Source of the DNA: Corylus avellana
Taxonomy: Eukaryota > Streptophyta > Magnoliopsida > Fagales > Betulaceae
Assembly: GCF_901000735.1 (NCBI RefSeq)
Contig: NC_081544.1
Location: 19,917,358 to 19,981,357 of the forward strand
Length of the DNA: 64,000 nt
Direction of reading: 5' to 3'
Shown: positions 11,123 through 22,973 of the stretch, piece by piece
Layout: each line of letters begins with the position of its first letter
Position numbering within the stretch: position 1 is the first letter of the stretch
Made by a program: the position numbers and the translations under genes
Notes under the pieces: model-generated
What the model was told of the DNA's origin: nothing
Databases searched by the model: none
The model's input: the letters and a program-made list of their open reading frames with translations, nothing else

Positions 11123-12448
11123 TTAAGGATGATTTAGCTTAACCCAAGAGGAGGGTTTTTTGGCTATGATATCCGGAGTTGGTGACTGAGGTGTGTCACT
11201 GACCTCTTCAACTTGATTTTGAATGTCTCCAGAGGTGTTAGATCCAGTGTTGTCATTAATATCAGGAATGGCTTCAGAGATGCCAGTCTGTTGATTATTA
11301 ATTTCAGCTTGCTCCCCCTCATTTTGATCAGTGATAGATTCATCATCAATTACAACGTTAACCGATTCCATAACCACTTTTGTCCTTGTATTTTATACTC
11401 GACTAGCTCGACTAGTGGTTGAGTATCCAAGAAAAATCCCCACATCACTCTTCGTCTCAAACTTCCTCAGGCTTTCTCTATAATGAAGAATATAACACTT
11501 GCTTCCAAACACTCCGAAGTACTTCACTGTTGGCTTCTTTCCTCTCCAAATTTCATATGGAGTTTTGTTTGTTGTGGGTCGAAGAAACACATGATTTATA
11601 ATATGGCATGCTCTGTGAACTACTTATCCCCAAAAATGTTGGGCTAATTGTTTAGAATGTATCATGACTCGAGCCATTTCTTGAATCACTCGATTTTTTC
11701 GCTCAACCACCACATTCTGTTGAAGAGTAATAGGAGAGGAAAACTCTTGTTTGATTCCAAATTTGTTGCAGAGTTCTTCAAAGCTAGAATTTTCAAATTC
11801 TCTGCCATGGTCGCTCCGAATTCTCTGTATGGAACAGTCTTGTTCAACTTGCATCCTTTTAAAAAAAATAGTGGCTTGATCAAATGCTTCCGATTTCTCT
11901 TTAAGTAAGCTGACCCAGGTGTTTCGTGAGTAGTCATCCACCACCAATAGAATGTATCTCTTTCCTCCCAAGCTCCTTGTCCGTGTTGGACCCATAAGAT
12001 CCATGTGAAGAAGCTCCAAATTTCTGGATGTACAAACACCCGAGGTCTTCTTATATGGATTTCTTGTTTGCTTACCAAGCTGACATGGTCCACACTTTCC
12101 TTTCTCTACATTGTCGATTTTGGGTAAATCATTAATAGCTTCTTTCTTAGCTATCTTAACTAGATCATGATAATTTAGATGCCCTAACCGTTGATGCCAC
12201 AGTTCTCCAATGTCCAGAGATACTTTGTGACATTTAGTCTGCATGTTTGGAGAGATGCCATAGTAGTTATCAGATGTCCGGTCTCCTCCCATTAACAATT
12301 TTCCTTGAGCATCAAATATGCTACATTGTTTCTTCGAGAACTGTACTACAAGGTCATTGTCCCAGAATTGACTAATGCTTAGAAGATTTGCTTTTAGCCC
12401 TTCCACATATAGCACATCTCGGGGAGTATGTAGACCAGGAATTTCCAC
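11123..12448 (-). pseudogene. second copy of Copia linker and integrase (overlap duplicate)
   Basis: Repeats 6407-7732 at a 4716-bp offset: linker 11377-11123, integrase C-terminal block 11590-11393, GAG-pre-integrase and core 12448-11624. Three residues differ from the first copy in the GAG-pre-integrase part (SQFW for SQFC, TSDNYYG for TSNNYYG, TKCHK for TKCYK). The D,D-35-E triad is the same. Confidence 0.9.
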
Positions 12449-12462
12449 AATCCCTTGACCTA

Positions 12463-14401
12463 TTACCTTAGACTTACTGCCTTCCCCATAAGTGATATTT
12501 CCACTTCTGCCTTCTTTGAGCTCCTTAACAGTGTCTTGTCACCTGTCATATGTCTAGAACATGCACTATGCAAATACCACAAACATGAATTAAGCACACT
12601 TAATGCAGTATGAACAACGAGACATAGATTATCTTTCTTTTGAACCCAAACTTGATCTTTCTTAACTTTATCAGTTATGAGAGGAAAATTTTTCAATTCA
12701 GAATAGTTTGATAAACTAGCTAATTTTTTACTGATAAGTTTTACTTGAGCAGTTAACACCAATAATTGTTTTCCAATCCTAGGTTCATCTTTCCTGGGAG
12801 CATTTTGTGTAGACCATGGTTGTCTAGCTCTAATCTGAAAACAGTTTGGGCGAGTATGTCCCATGATCCCCCAGTAATGACAGGTGGGAATGAACTTAGA
12901 ATCTGACACTTTCTTTTGTGGAATTTTGAACCTTGACTTAAATTTTCTTCCTATCCATAGGCACATCTTTAGGTAAACACATAGATTCAGTTTCTACTTC
13001 TTTCATCTTAGGTTTAACAAACATAATTTTTGAAGTAGAAGCAACATTTGATTTTGAAGACACAAGCTTCTCAAAACCTAATCTAGACCTATCATATGAA
13101 GATTTTTGATCATGTAACATCTTATCAAGTTTAACACTTGAAAATTTGTTAAGGTGACTTTTTGACTCATTCAACTCTTCCTCTAGGAACCTTATTTTTT
13201 CAATTAAGTTTTCATTCTCTGTCTCTACCTCTTTCAGTTTCTTCAAATTCTTTTTATTCAGCTTACTCAAATTATTAAACTCATGAAACATTTGATTATA
13301 AGCAGTTTGTAAATCATACTCATTATTAGATTCATTTTCAGAAACATCTTGCACACCTGAGGTATATGACTGATTAGCATAAGAAGCAATAAATGCTAAG
13401 TAATTAACATTTTCTTCTTCATCTTCTTCAGAATCATCATTTTCTGACTCATCACTTTGAGTCACATTAAACGCCTTACCTTTTAAGTTTTTCAAATTTC
13501 CCCAATCAGGACGGATGTGACCAATACCTCCACATTCATGACACTTACGACCTCGAGGAAATTTATCTTTCTGATCAAAGGCATTCCTGTCTTGGGGGTT
13601 CTCTCTAACATCATGTCTAGGATTTACAGGGTTTTTATGATCCCAACTTTTAAAATTCTCATTTCTAGGTTTGAAAAATTTTCGAAACTTCCTCACAATC
13701 ATGGCTATTTTTTCATCATCTCCTGAATCCTCACCTGATCAATCTCCAGATTTTTCCTTAGCAGTTTTGATCTTAAGAGCAATATTTTTTGAGGTTTTTG
13801 ACTTGGGTAACAAGAGCTCAAATGTTTGAAGTGAACCTACAAGTTCCTCTACTCTCATTTTTTCTAGGTCTTTGTTATGTTGTATGGCAGCAATCTGAGG
13901 TATAAACTTTGCAGGTAGAGATCTCAATATTTTCTTGATTATTTTAGCATCAGACATTTTCTTTCCTAGATTTATAGTATTGTTTCTAATGATGCTAAGC
14001 TTAGAATAAAAATCATCAAATGTCTCAACCTCTTGCATCCTAATCTCTTCAAATTTTGAAACCAACGTCTGAAGTTTTGAAGCTTTAACAACTTGAGTTC
14101 CTTCATGAGTAATTTATAATGTTTCCCATGCTTCTTTAGCTATCACACATCGAGAAATTCTTGAGAATTCTTTGATGGAGATAGATGTGAAGATGGAATT
14201 TAATGCTTTGTCATTTTCAGAAGAGTCACTCTTTTCATTCGTTGTCCATTTAGCAATTGCTTTAACCGGATTAGTCCATCCAGATTCAACAATATGCCAA
14301 ACATCTACAGATTTGAGATATGCTCTCATACGAATTTTCCAAAACGTATAATTCGATCCATCAAAGACGGGAAGAGAATTTTGTCCAACAATATGAGGCA
14401 T
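12463..14401 (-). pseudogene. second copy of Copia protease and gag (overlap duplicate)
   Basis: Repeats 7747-9685 at a 4716-bp offset: protease/knuckle 12966-12463, gag C-terminal 13702-12938, gag UBN2 part 14065-13739, gag N-terminal 14401-14114. The same knuckle and protease replacements are present; one residue differs (TALSVLNS for TALTVLNS). This copy is joined to the complete nested element and the 5' LTR, so the gag start at 14401 is the one in true context. Confidence 0.9.
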
Positions 14402-14417
14402 TTTAAGCGGAGTCTAG

Positions 14418-15807
14418 TGATAAGTGCCAAAGATTCCATATTTGGACCCCTTTATTTATATTAGTTAATCCTTTAGTTGTGTCGTTATTTAATGTTTTGT
14501 GTTAGTTTTGTGTTTTTAATATTTTGTAGGTCGTTGAAGAAAAACTACAGCTTTAAAGGAAAAACTGCAAAAAATGGAAGAAAGCATACTTTGAGAAGAC
14601 TTAGATGATGTGGTTAAGTTTAACCAAATCCAAGAAAAATGTTAAATCAGATTGGATTAAATTTCAGATTGGATAAGATGTCGGATTGGATTCAAATTCA
14701 AATTTTGTATATGTCTCAGTATTTTGACCATAACTTTCCGCTCAAATATTGGATTGAAGTGATTCAAGCGGAATTCGAAAGCTAACTCAAAATACTACAA
14801 TTTGTATTGAAATAGGATTTTCCCAATTGGGAAAGTTACTATGCCAAAATCGGCCCGCAATAAAAGGTCACAAATTTGGACGAATCCTATTCCGATTTCA
14901 GACTTCTATTTTGACTGGGAGATAGACCTCCGAATTATCTAGGTTTAATAGAGCTTCTAGGACTTCCCTAAGCCTATAAATAGACTTCTTTGCATTCAAG
15001 AAAATATATAGAATTCAGAGAGCAAAATTCTACAATTTTTCTCTTTTTAGTTTAGGTTTTCTTTAGATTTAGGTTTTCATTTTATGTGGAGCTAAATTCT
15101 CAACTAAGATTGGGGAAGAAGCCTCACCGATGAAGAACATTAATACTTTCATGTAAGTCTTTATTTATCTAATTTTATCGGATTTAATATTTCAATTGTT
15201 TTACTTGTTTTCAAGGTGTGGAGTGATTCTTGGATATCTTTTGTGATTCAAGGATACACTTGATGACTTAAGATAATTTCACATAATTGATTGCTTGATT
15301 TTATTTGCCTCAATAATTGGATATCCCTGGTGATTTCTTCTACGGATACATTTGGTGTTTCAATTAAGATTGGATATCTTTTGTGATTTACGGATACATC
15401 TGTTGATTTAATTGATATTGGATTCCTCTTGTGATTTGCGCAATGAATGAATACATGGGATAGTTTTGATTAATTGTTTGAAGCATAATACAACATATCT
15501 AAGATTTTAATTCTGAGAACTTCAGATTAATATTGATAAACATGGAAGTATGTTGTCATGATTCGGTGAGTGTGAATTCCCAAACCTTAGTATTTTATCT
15601 CTTAGTTTATTTTAATTAGTTTATGTTTGCCTTTTAATTTTTAAAACCAAAATCAAAACCCTTTTGAAACTAGATTAGGATTTAATTAGTTTATATATAT
15701 ATTGCTCTTTCAAAAACACAATTCCCTGTAGGTTCGACCTCGCACTTGCAAAACATTATATTGTAAATGATTCGTGCACTTGCGAGTATATTAAAATTTG
15801 TACAACA
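14418..15807 (+). repeat. 5' LTR of the nested Gypsy-like element
   Basis: 1390 bp, matching 19019-20395 with scattered substitutions and small indels. Contains a TATA-box candidate and repeated GGATATCTTTTGTGATT-like segments near 15230, 15305 and 15370. Ends TTTGTACAACA just before the primer site. Confidence 0.95.
14975..14983 (+). promoter_or_regulatory. TATA-box candidate in LTR
   Basis: TATAAATAG, preceded by CTAAGCC. The same motif is at 19554-19562 in the other LTR. Position about 560 bp into a 1.39-kb LTR fits a U3/R promoter. Confidence 0.65.
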
Positions 15808-15813
15808 AGTTTT

Positions 15814-15831
15814 TGGCGTCATTACTGGGGA
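15814..15831 (+). other. primer-binding site, tRNA-Asp type, degenerate
   Basis: TGGCGTCATTACTGGGGA lies 6 bp after the LTR. It matches, with a few substitutions, the 18-nt sequence complementary to plant tRNA-Asp 3' ends (TGGCGCCGTTGCCGGGGA) used by Athila-type elements. Confidence 0.8.
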
Positions 15832-16045
15832 ATTGTTCAATTTTTAAAACCAATTTATATCTAAATTAGTTTTATTCTTCTACTAGTCATAATTAGGATT
15901 TTATTTTTCTGCAATTTGTTTTGTTTTATTCGTGTTACTAATAGAAAAAGAAAAAGATTTTTTTTGTTGTTGTTTGTTGCTTTGTTTTTTTTGTTTTTTT
16001 TTTTTTTTTTGGCTTGTTTTACAGTTCTGCCACAACCCCTGCTAG

Positions 16046-16180
16046 TACGATCGATCGCACCCTGCTACGATCGAGCATATTCGAGGCCAAGACAGCAAGC
16101 TCAAACGCACCTGTGCTTGTTAACTGCCGCATCTTCACTCAAGTGTGATCGATCGCACATCAGCGCGATCGAGGGCACTT
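16046..16180 (+). repeat. CGATCG-rich palindromic motifs in the nested element
   Basis: Four related short motifs: TACGATCGATCGCACC, TACGATCGAGCA, TGATCGATCGCACA and CGCGATCGAGGGC. They stand out in a T-rich leader. The same motif class recurs in a CACTA end (43407-43640) and a solo LTR (56640-56800). Confidence 0.7.
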
Positions 16181-16599
16181 ATAGCAAAGGCAGCAACTGT
16201 AGTAGTTCCATAGATTTTTGCCAAAAATTTATTTTTTGTTAGTTAGTCTTTTATATATATATATATATGAAAAAAAAAATTGGTTAATGTTTAATGTGGG
16301 ATATCTGCATGCTAAAAAGTGAGGGGGAAGTATGAATTTTCATTTTAATGATTTTAATGCTTCTTCTAGTTATAGGACACCAGCTCCTACCAATTACCCT
16401 TAAAATTTTTACCTATATAGACCATGTTCATATTGTTTCAATCCTTATCATGAGGAAAACAATTGTCCAGATCTGCGAGCTGAGATCAACAACTTATGAG
16501 ACAAATTAGACCAAATCAGAGCAGCTAGATCTAACTTTTCATATGAACAAATGAACATTAGTTTCTCTAGTCCGAGGTTTGATTCAAATTTCAATTTTT

Positions 16600-17484
16600 A
16601 TAACCCAGACTAGTGCAACCAATCTGATTTCTCAGGATTAGCTCAGGCTACAGGAAATTATGCTCACCAATTTGATGAATTGCACCATTCAGAATATCCG
16701 TAGTTCGGTCATCATGTTCAACCTCATGTTTATCAGTCTACCACTCAAGTGCCACAGCCTGCACCACAATCATCACTGGAAGACATGATGAAAGCATTCA
16801 TGCAATCAATGGATAAGAACATAAAAGATATGAAGAGTACTACCATGAGCAATTTCCAAGATATACAAGATATGAAGAATACTACCATGAGCAATTCTCA
16901 AGATATACAAGAGCTAAAAGGTTTCACCAATCAAGCCGTAAAGGAGATGAGGAATTCCAACATGGCTAACAACAGAGACATACAAGAACCTAAGCAGGCC
17001 ATGACCAAGATAGAAGGACAGATTGGTCATCTAGTTGTTGACTTCAACAGAATAGAGGAAGAAGAGCTTCAAAGTTAGCTGATGGCTGAAAGGCACTACA
17101 TGATTGATAAGGATGATTCCGAAAATTCTTATCATGAGCATGCCCTAGTCACCATCACACTAGAGAGTGAGGAAATTGTGGATAACAAAGAGGAGGAAGA
17201 GAAAGAGGAGCAAGTTGAGCACCCTGAGCAAATTGAGCACCATGAGAATAGTGAGCCCCCAATGGATCCTAAACTGCCCAGTGACATGGAAGTGAGTACT
17301 GAAGCTCCTGCCTGCATCACTGTCCCTCTTGAGACACATCAATAGCCCAAAGCTTCATTGCCTAAATGTCTCAAAGAGCCATTTTATGTCAAGATACTCA
17401 AGGACTTGTGCACACAAGCACACAAATCTAGGAACCACTTTGCTAAGAAGATCCTTCAAAGCAAGCAATTCTACATAAGATGGT
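16600..17484 (+). pseudogene. gag-like fragments of the nested element
   Basis: The longest frame begins at 16749 but is open upstream through a Gln/Pro/Tyr-rich stretch; it contains SSLEDMMKAFMQSMDKN, two near-identical repeats (IKDMKSTTMSNFQDIQ, then DMKNTTMSNSQDIQ) and EGQIGHLVVDFNRIE. A stop at 17076-17078 separates it from an acidic frame (17082-17345) with EEIVDNKEEEEKEEQ; the frame then continues with LKEPFYVKILKDL past another stop. A SLED helix followed by a 'GQIGHL' segment and an acidic region recalls the region after gag in Athila-type polyproteins. No protease or RT is seen. Confidence 0.6.
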
Positions 17485-19009
17485 GAAATATCCTTCAAGA
17501 GGGGTATGAAGTTTTGAAGAAGAAGGGGTGGAAGGAATTGGTTGGGCATCCGCATGATAGGGGAAGCGCTGTAAAGTTCTCTCCTCTAGTTTATTTTCTA
17601 CACTTCACTCCACAAATTCTTTCTTTCCTTTTTCATTATATTACATTTCTTTTTATTTGTTTTTGTTTCCAACAGCAATTAATCTTTTAATGTTTGTTTC
17701 AAAAAAATATAAATATTGCTGTTAGTTTTTGTTGACAGGTGTTTTGGTGTTTAAGTTTGGGGGACGCCTTGGCCTTGTTCACACTCAAATTTCCTTATTT
17801 TCGGTAATGTATTTCTATATTACACATTGAGGGCAATGTGTAATTCAAGTTTGGGGGTATGGAAAAACACTTTGTCTGTTTATTTTTGTTCTTATTTGTT
17901 TATTTTTATTTGTCATTTTTTGTTAAAAAAAATTTTGAAAAAATAAAATAAAATTGTGCTATGTTGTTGTCAAGTTTGAGTTAAACTGTAACTGTGATTT
18001 GCATTTAATTAGCTTGCTTAAAGGGTTGCACACATTATTATATCATTAGGAGTCTAAGTCCTTTGACTTATTTTTGGGTAAAAGAGATTTCACTTGTTTT
18101 GAGAAAAAAATTTTATGAGCACATTAGCATGTTTTCTGTGAGGTATGACGTTTGAGTTTAAGCTTGTTCTCTTTGAGATTTGTTGGATGAGCTATTGATG
18201 AATAACCATTGGCTTGTAAGATATAAAAAATAAATAAAAAAGAGAAGGAAAAAGAAAAGAAAGATCATGTTGAGTTTTCTGCTGAGTAATCGGACCTCTT
18301 GCCTCATTAAGCAATGAGTGTTCACGTAAAAATGTGTGAAGTTCAGTGTTGATTTATGATATGGCTAATCTGACTTTGTAGCCTTTTTTACTTAAGTTAA
18401 TAAGCCCTTAGGGATGTTTTACATTTAGTGCCCTAAAGCCACCTGGCTTGGGAGTCATTGGCCTAACACTTGTTACATGGGTCAATTAGAAAGCATAAAG
18501 GAGTTAGACATTGCAGAGCCTGTAAAAAAAGAAAAAAAGAAAAAAAAAAATTCATATCTTGCCTTGATTGTTTCATTTGTTAGGAATTCTTACAAATTTT
18601 ATGGAACTTATCTTGAGTTTAAACTGAAAGCTTTATGATTGTATGCTAATTACAATTTACACTTTTCAGAACATATGAGGTCTCAATTGTCCAATTACGA
18701 GTGATTTGATTATGAATTTCCTTTTGACAGTGATGATAGTGTTTGTCTTTTTAAGTTTGCTCATGAATAAGAACCATGGTTTATGTGAAACTTCTTTCTT
18801 GTTAACAATATAGTGCTACAATGTTTGTAGATATCATTCATGTTAAGCCCTCACGAGACTTCACTCGTCCACTAGGGATGCCTAGAGGTTTAAAAGGCTT
18901 GTTGCATATGCTAAATGCAATCGTCTCTCCCACTAAAGAGGATTTATGTTTCTGGCTTTCATTTTATTTTTCGTTTTGTTTTGCTAAGGGACTAAAAAAA
19001 TGTAATTTT
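17485..19009 (+). other. non-coding 3' interior of the nested element with repeated PPT-like motifs
   Basis: T-rich sequence without a credible frame. AAGTTTGGGGG occurs near 17752 and 17847, before the true polypurine tract at 19010. Such repeated G-run motifs are common in the 3' non-coding part of Athila-like elements. Confidence 0.6.
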
Positions 19010-19018
19010 GGGGGTGTT
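19010..19018 (+). other. polypurine tract of the nested element
   Basis: GGGGGTGTT immediately precedes the 3' LTR start TGATAAG at 19019. Confidence 0.75.
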
Positions 19019-20395
19019 TGATAAGTGCCAAATATTCCATATTTGGACCCCTTTATTCACATTAGTTAATCTTTTAGTTGTGTTGTTATTTAATGTTTTG
19101 TATTAGTTTTGTGTTTTTAATATTTTGTAGGTTATTGAAAAAAAACTACAGCTTTAAAGCAAAAAATGCAAAGTTTGGAAGAAAGCATGCTTTGAGAAGA
19201 CTTAGATGATGTGGTTAAGTTTAACCAAATCCAAGAAAAATGTTAAATCGGATTAAAGATCAGATTAGATTCAAATTCAGATTCAGTACATGTCTCAATA
19301 TTTTGACCATAACTTTCCGCTCTAATATTGAATTGAAGTAATTCAAGCGCCATTGGAAAGCTAACTCAAAATAATACAATTTGTTATGAAATATGATTTT
19401 CCTAATTCTAAAGGTTACTATGCCAAAATCGCCCCACAATAAAAGGTCACAAATCTGGACGAATCCTATTCCGATTTCAGACTTTTATTTTGACTAGGAG
19501 ACAAACCTCCAAATTATCTAGGTTTAATAGGGCTTCTAAGACTTTTCTAAGCCTATAAATAGACTTCTCTGCATTCAAGAAAATATATATAATTTCAAAT
19601 AGCAAAATTCTACAATTTTTCTCTTTTTAGTTTAGGTTTTCTTTAGATTTAGGTTTTACTTTTATGTGAAGCTAAATTCCCAACTAAGGTTGGGGATGAA
19701 GCCTCACCAATGAAGAACATCAATACTTTCATATAAGTCTTTATTTATTTGATTTTATTGGGTTTAATATTTCAATTGTTTTACTTCTTTCCAATGTGTG
19801 GAGTGATTTTTGGATATCTTTTTTGATTCAAGGATACACTTGATGATTTAAGATAATTTCACATAATTAATTGCTTGATTTTATTTGCCTAAATAATTGG
19901 ATATCCCTTGTGATTTGTTATACGGATACATTTGGTGTTTCAATTAAGATTGAATATCTTTTGTGATTTACAGATACATCTGATGATTTAATTGATGTTG
20001 GATTCCTCTTGTGATTTGTGCAATGAATGAATACATGTGATGGTTTTGATTCATTGTTTGAAGCATAGTAAAACATATCTAAGATTTTAATTGTGAGAAC
20101 TTCAGATTAATATTGATAAACATGGAAGTATGTTGTTATGTTTCGGTGAGTGTGACTGTGTGAATTCTCAAACCTTAGTATTTTATCTCTTAGTTTATTT
20201 TAATTAGTTTATGTTTGTCTTTTAATTTTTAAAACCAAAATCAAAACCCTTTTGGAACTAGATTAGGATTTAATTAGTTTAGATATAAATTGCTCTTTCA
20301 AAAACACAATTCCCTATGGATTTGACCTCGCTCTTGCAAAACATTATATTGCAAACAATTCGTGCACTTGTGAGTATATTAAAATTTGCATAACA
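19019..20395 (+). repeat. 3' LTR of the nested Gypsy-like element
   Basis: 1377 bp, counterpart of 14418-15807. Ends TTTGCATAACA followed by the target duplication TCTAG and then Copia leader sequence. Confidence 0.95.
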
Positions 20396-20438
20396 TCTAG
20401 GATCACACTTTGGAAATAAATCCAAACACAGTGAACCC

Positions 20439-20450
20439 GCTCTGATACCA
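20439..20450 (-). other. Copia primer-binding site, initiator tRNA-Met type
   Basis: Read on the minus strand, TGGTATCAGAGC starts 2 bases after the 5' LTR. This is the standard primer site of plant Copia elements. It confirms that 20396-20452 is Copia leader. Confidence 0.93.
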
Positions 20451-20452
20451 AT

Positions 20453-21497
20453 TGAAATACTAATAAGACTCCAAATCACACCCGATTTGATGTTCAACGA
20501 GTGTTTAAACAATAATGTGCGGAAATAAACAAGCAATCACAAACACAGAAATTTGTTTACGAAGAGGAAACTATTCAGAGAACTCTCTAAATGTAAAACC
20601 TCTCCGAGGGCAGCCAAACCCAGGAAATCAGCTAAATCAGTAGAATAACAAGAAATATCTTAATGTCGAAGACTTACATAACCTATGCACTTGACATTCA
20701 AGTATACCAGACAAGCGACCCACTTATCCGCTACCGCAATATTTCTTTAAGAACATCTGGATTGTTCCTTCTACGTGATCTCCCTTCACTGGAACTCCGG
20801 TTGACTTCAATTGTTTGATTTCTTAATATGATCAAAACATCTATAACTCTAAGAAAGAATCGACCCGCAATGTTAGCTATTTCTTAGCCTAAATATATTG
20901 AACCCTATGCAGAATTTGTAAGTATACCTCTCTTTATGGTTTCATATATATAGACTATAGACTCCTAGTCCAACTACAATACAAATTCTGTTGATAACAG
21001 ACTTAGTAGCTACAGGGCGTCCGGATGGTTAGTAACCTCGTCCGAACAGGAACTAGTTTCTATGTAGAATTTACATGCAGTACACTAGACGTCCAGACGG
21101 CAAGAAAGAACGTTCGGACGGAGCTAGGTTAAAATCGCTAACTCTAGTTCTCTAGAACGGCGCGTCCGGACGGTAGTGCAGACGAGACTTCAGACGAAGC
21201 TCTCGGGTTTTCTTGCATAGCTATCTCGTCTGGACGACTTGCAGACGAGGCTTCAGACGAAGTTCTCGGATTTTCTTGTACAGCTATCTCATCCGTACGA
21301 TAATGCAGACGAAGCTTTCTGGAAAAGTTTCATCCTTCTCATCCCGATGTAATGCAACTGAGCCTTCAGACGAAGCACTGTGTGATTCATTGGTTTAACT
21401 TACTTTTGCTATCTCGCACACTGCACATTTAAACAAGCAAATTAAGCACAAGTATGTTGTTCACACGAATCCAGCCAATTCAAACTATGAACTAACA
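20453..21497 (-). repeat. 5' LTR of the Sire-like Copia element
   Basis: 1045 bp, counterpart of 668-1648 with extra sequence around 20945-21050. It includes the CAGACGAAG tandem array near 21185-21375. Outer flank GAAGT at 21498-21502. Confidence 0.93.
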
Positions 21498-21502
21498 GAA
21501 GT

Positions 21503-22279
21503 TAATTCCATTTAATACTAGAATAGTTCATAACTTATGGTTTCAAGTTAGGAAGCAACTGCACAACATGAAATAATAGAACCTCCCTATGGCAAATCAG
21601 AACCTAGATAGTCAAATTTTATTCAGAAAGATATATAAGTTGTCATCACATAATACTATTATACTAGATTTGTTTTCTTTCCATAAAAGATATGAGTTTC
21701 CATTTCAAGGATTGATACTTGCTGCTTGTTCGTAGTCCAATATTTGATTCCTACCACATGTTTTTTGTTGTTGTTGTTGTTTTTATTTTTTTATTTTTTT
21801 ATTTTTTTATTTTTTTTAATTTTAGGCTAATAACTTGCCATACTTTGTTTATGTCTTATACTGATTAATATTAAATGCTTGCAAAATTCAGGTTTCGAAG
21901 GACATCAAATATGCTAATAAGTAGCCAATCGTACCATGGGGGCCAACGTCTGTCTTTGTGTCATAGAAATGCTAATGAGTGGCATGATAGAAGAATCCTG
22001 GTTGCAATATTCGTACATAGCATTAGATGATTTTAACGTTTTTGACATCATGTGTGGATTTGCCATCTTTGATAACTTTGAGGTCGAACATCTTTGTAGC
22101 GTGTAAAATGTATGTTAACAAATTTGCCATGACTATTCGTTTTGCTATGATTTGTTTATATGTTTATTTGATTTACTTCTGGAGTATCATAATTTATCAC
22201 TAGATTCTGAGCGGCCACCCTGAATGTAGATCTGCCAATTTGAAGATAATGAAAAGTTTACATCTGGTTATTTTCTCAG
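21503..22279 (+). other. spacer with one unidentified open stretch
   Basis: AT-rich sequence with a T-rich low-complexity tract (21764-21825). After an ATTCAG acceptor-like site near 21892 a frame stays open for about 44 codons (with SSQSYHGGQRLSLCHRN and EWHDRRILVAIFVH) before a TGA near 22030. It could be a third captured exon like those that follow, but I do not recognise it. Confidence 0.35.
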
Positions 22280-22547
22280 GTCAAGCCCTGGACATTCTTT
22301 CTCGAGTTCCTTTGTGAAAGGATGGTCTTGATTACCGACACGGTACTGGTCATGGAATTGGGTCTTACCTAAATGTTCATGAAGGTAATTTATGAATGAC
22401 AACTTCTGGCTTTTTGCTATTCTCAACCCAGTTTAATTTAAGTGCTTGTTTTTTGTTTGTCCCTTTATTGTGCAGGACCTCATATGATTAGTTTCACACG
22501 TTAGACTCGAAATGTGTCACTACAAGCGTCCATGGTTGTAACAGATG
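22280..22547 (+). pseudogene. two exons of a cytosolic aminopeptidase P (APP1-like) gene, broken
   Basis: The first exon (about 22280-22384) reads ALDILSRVPL, stop, KDGLDYRHGTGHGIGSYLNV; the second (22476-22547) completes HEG and continues PHMISF, then after another stop RNVSLQASMVVTD. GLDYRHGTGHGIGSYLNVHE is the conserved core of M24B Xaa-Pro aminopeptidases, including a metal-site/catalytic His of HGTGHGIG. These enzymes remove an N-terminal residue before proline. Splice signals survive (TTTTCTCAG acceptor, GAAG/GTAATT donor, TTGTGCAG acceptor, GATG/GTTAGT donor), so the fragment came from genomic DNA, not mRNA. At least two premature stops (one TGG to TGA) and the absence of other exons make it a gene fragment. 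Confidence 0.85.
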
Positions 22548-22973
22548 GTTAGTGTCATTTTCATTTGTTATCATTTTGTTACTAAAATAACAAAGCATTG
22601 AAGACGATACTTAGGACCACTACATGGACTGCCAATCTTATTTTGTTGATTCCATCTGGCAAATCTAGGCAGAGTGGCAGATATAGGTGTTCATGCTTAG
22701 AAAGGATATATGTGATAACTACCTTGTTGTACTACTTTCCCTTTTAGCAACAATGCAAAAAATGCTCAGGAATCTTAAATTTTCTATTTTAATTTAGTTT
22801 AGTTTATTTTACTTTACTGGGGTTCTTTTTCTTGCCGAGCAACCTGCATCCTGCCTTGCATGTACTTGTTCTTTGAGTTCTCAACTTGTATTTTGCTGGG
22901 GCAAGTTTGGTCCATGAACTTCTAAACTACATACAAGTTTGGTACTAGGTTTGATGTTTAAGAGGGAGCATAC

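Larger units (their letters stand above)
14418..20395 (+). mobile_element. Gypsy-like LTR element without pol (LARD-type), nested in the Copia leader
   Basis: Direct LTRs (14418-15807 and 19019-20395) start TGATAAGTGCC and end in ACAACA or ATAACA. The flanks carry TCTAG on both sides (14413-14417 and 20396-20400), a 5-bp target duplication. A tRNA-Asp-like primer site follows the first LTR and a polypurine tract precedes the second. The 3.2-kb interior has only gag-like fragments and no RT, integrase or RNase H, so it would depend on a partner element. TGATAAGTGCC termini with a TGGCGCCGTTGCC-type primer site are typical of Athila-related plant elements. Confidence 0.92.
668..21497 (-). mobile_element. 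Copia LTR retrotransposon, Sire-like, with nested insertion and assembly duplication
   Basis: Two LTRs beginning TGTTAGTTC and ending GTATTTCA (minus-strand sense) bound the element, and both outer flanks carry GAAGT (663-667 and 21498-21502), a 5-bp target-site duplication. Order on the minus strand is 5' LTR, iMet primer site, gag, protease, integrase, RT, RNase H, an extra env-like ORF, polypurine tract, 3' LTR. Integrase before RT defines Copia; the long gag with UBN2-type region and the additional 3' ORF fit the Sire lineage. Subtracting the nested Gypsy-like element (5978 bp plus its 5-bp duplication) and the artefactual repeat (4716 bp) leaves about 10.1 kb. Many stops and frameshifts make it defective. 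Confidence 0.9.

Noticed and set aside
5334..14665. True tandem duplication of the Copia gag-pol region
   Set aside because: Repeat ends coincide exactly with both edges of a 100-N gap; an unmerged contig overlap explains this better.
15916..16242. 108-codon frame after the LTR of the nested element
   Set aside because: Starts in a T-rich tract (Phe/Leu run) and spans CGATCG palindromes; no similarity seen, likely leader sequence.
20439..20450. tRNA gene fragment
   Set aside because: It is a 12-base primer site complementary to initiator tRNA-Met, not a tRNA gene; no tRNA cloverleaf was found in the window.
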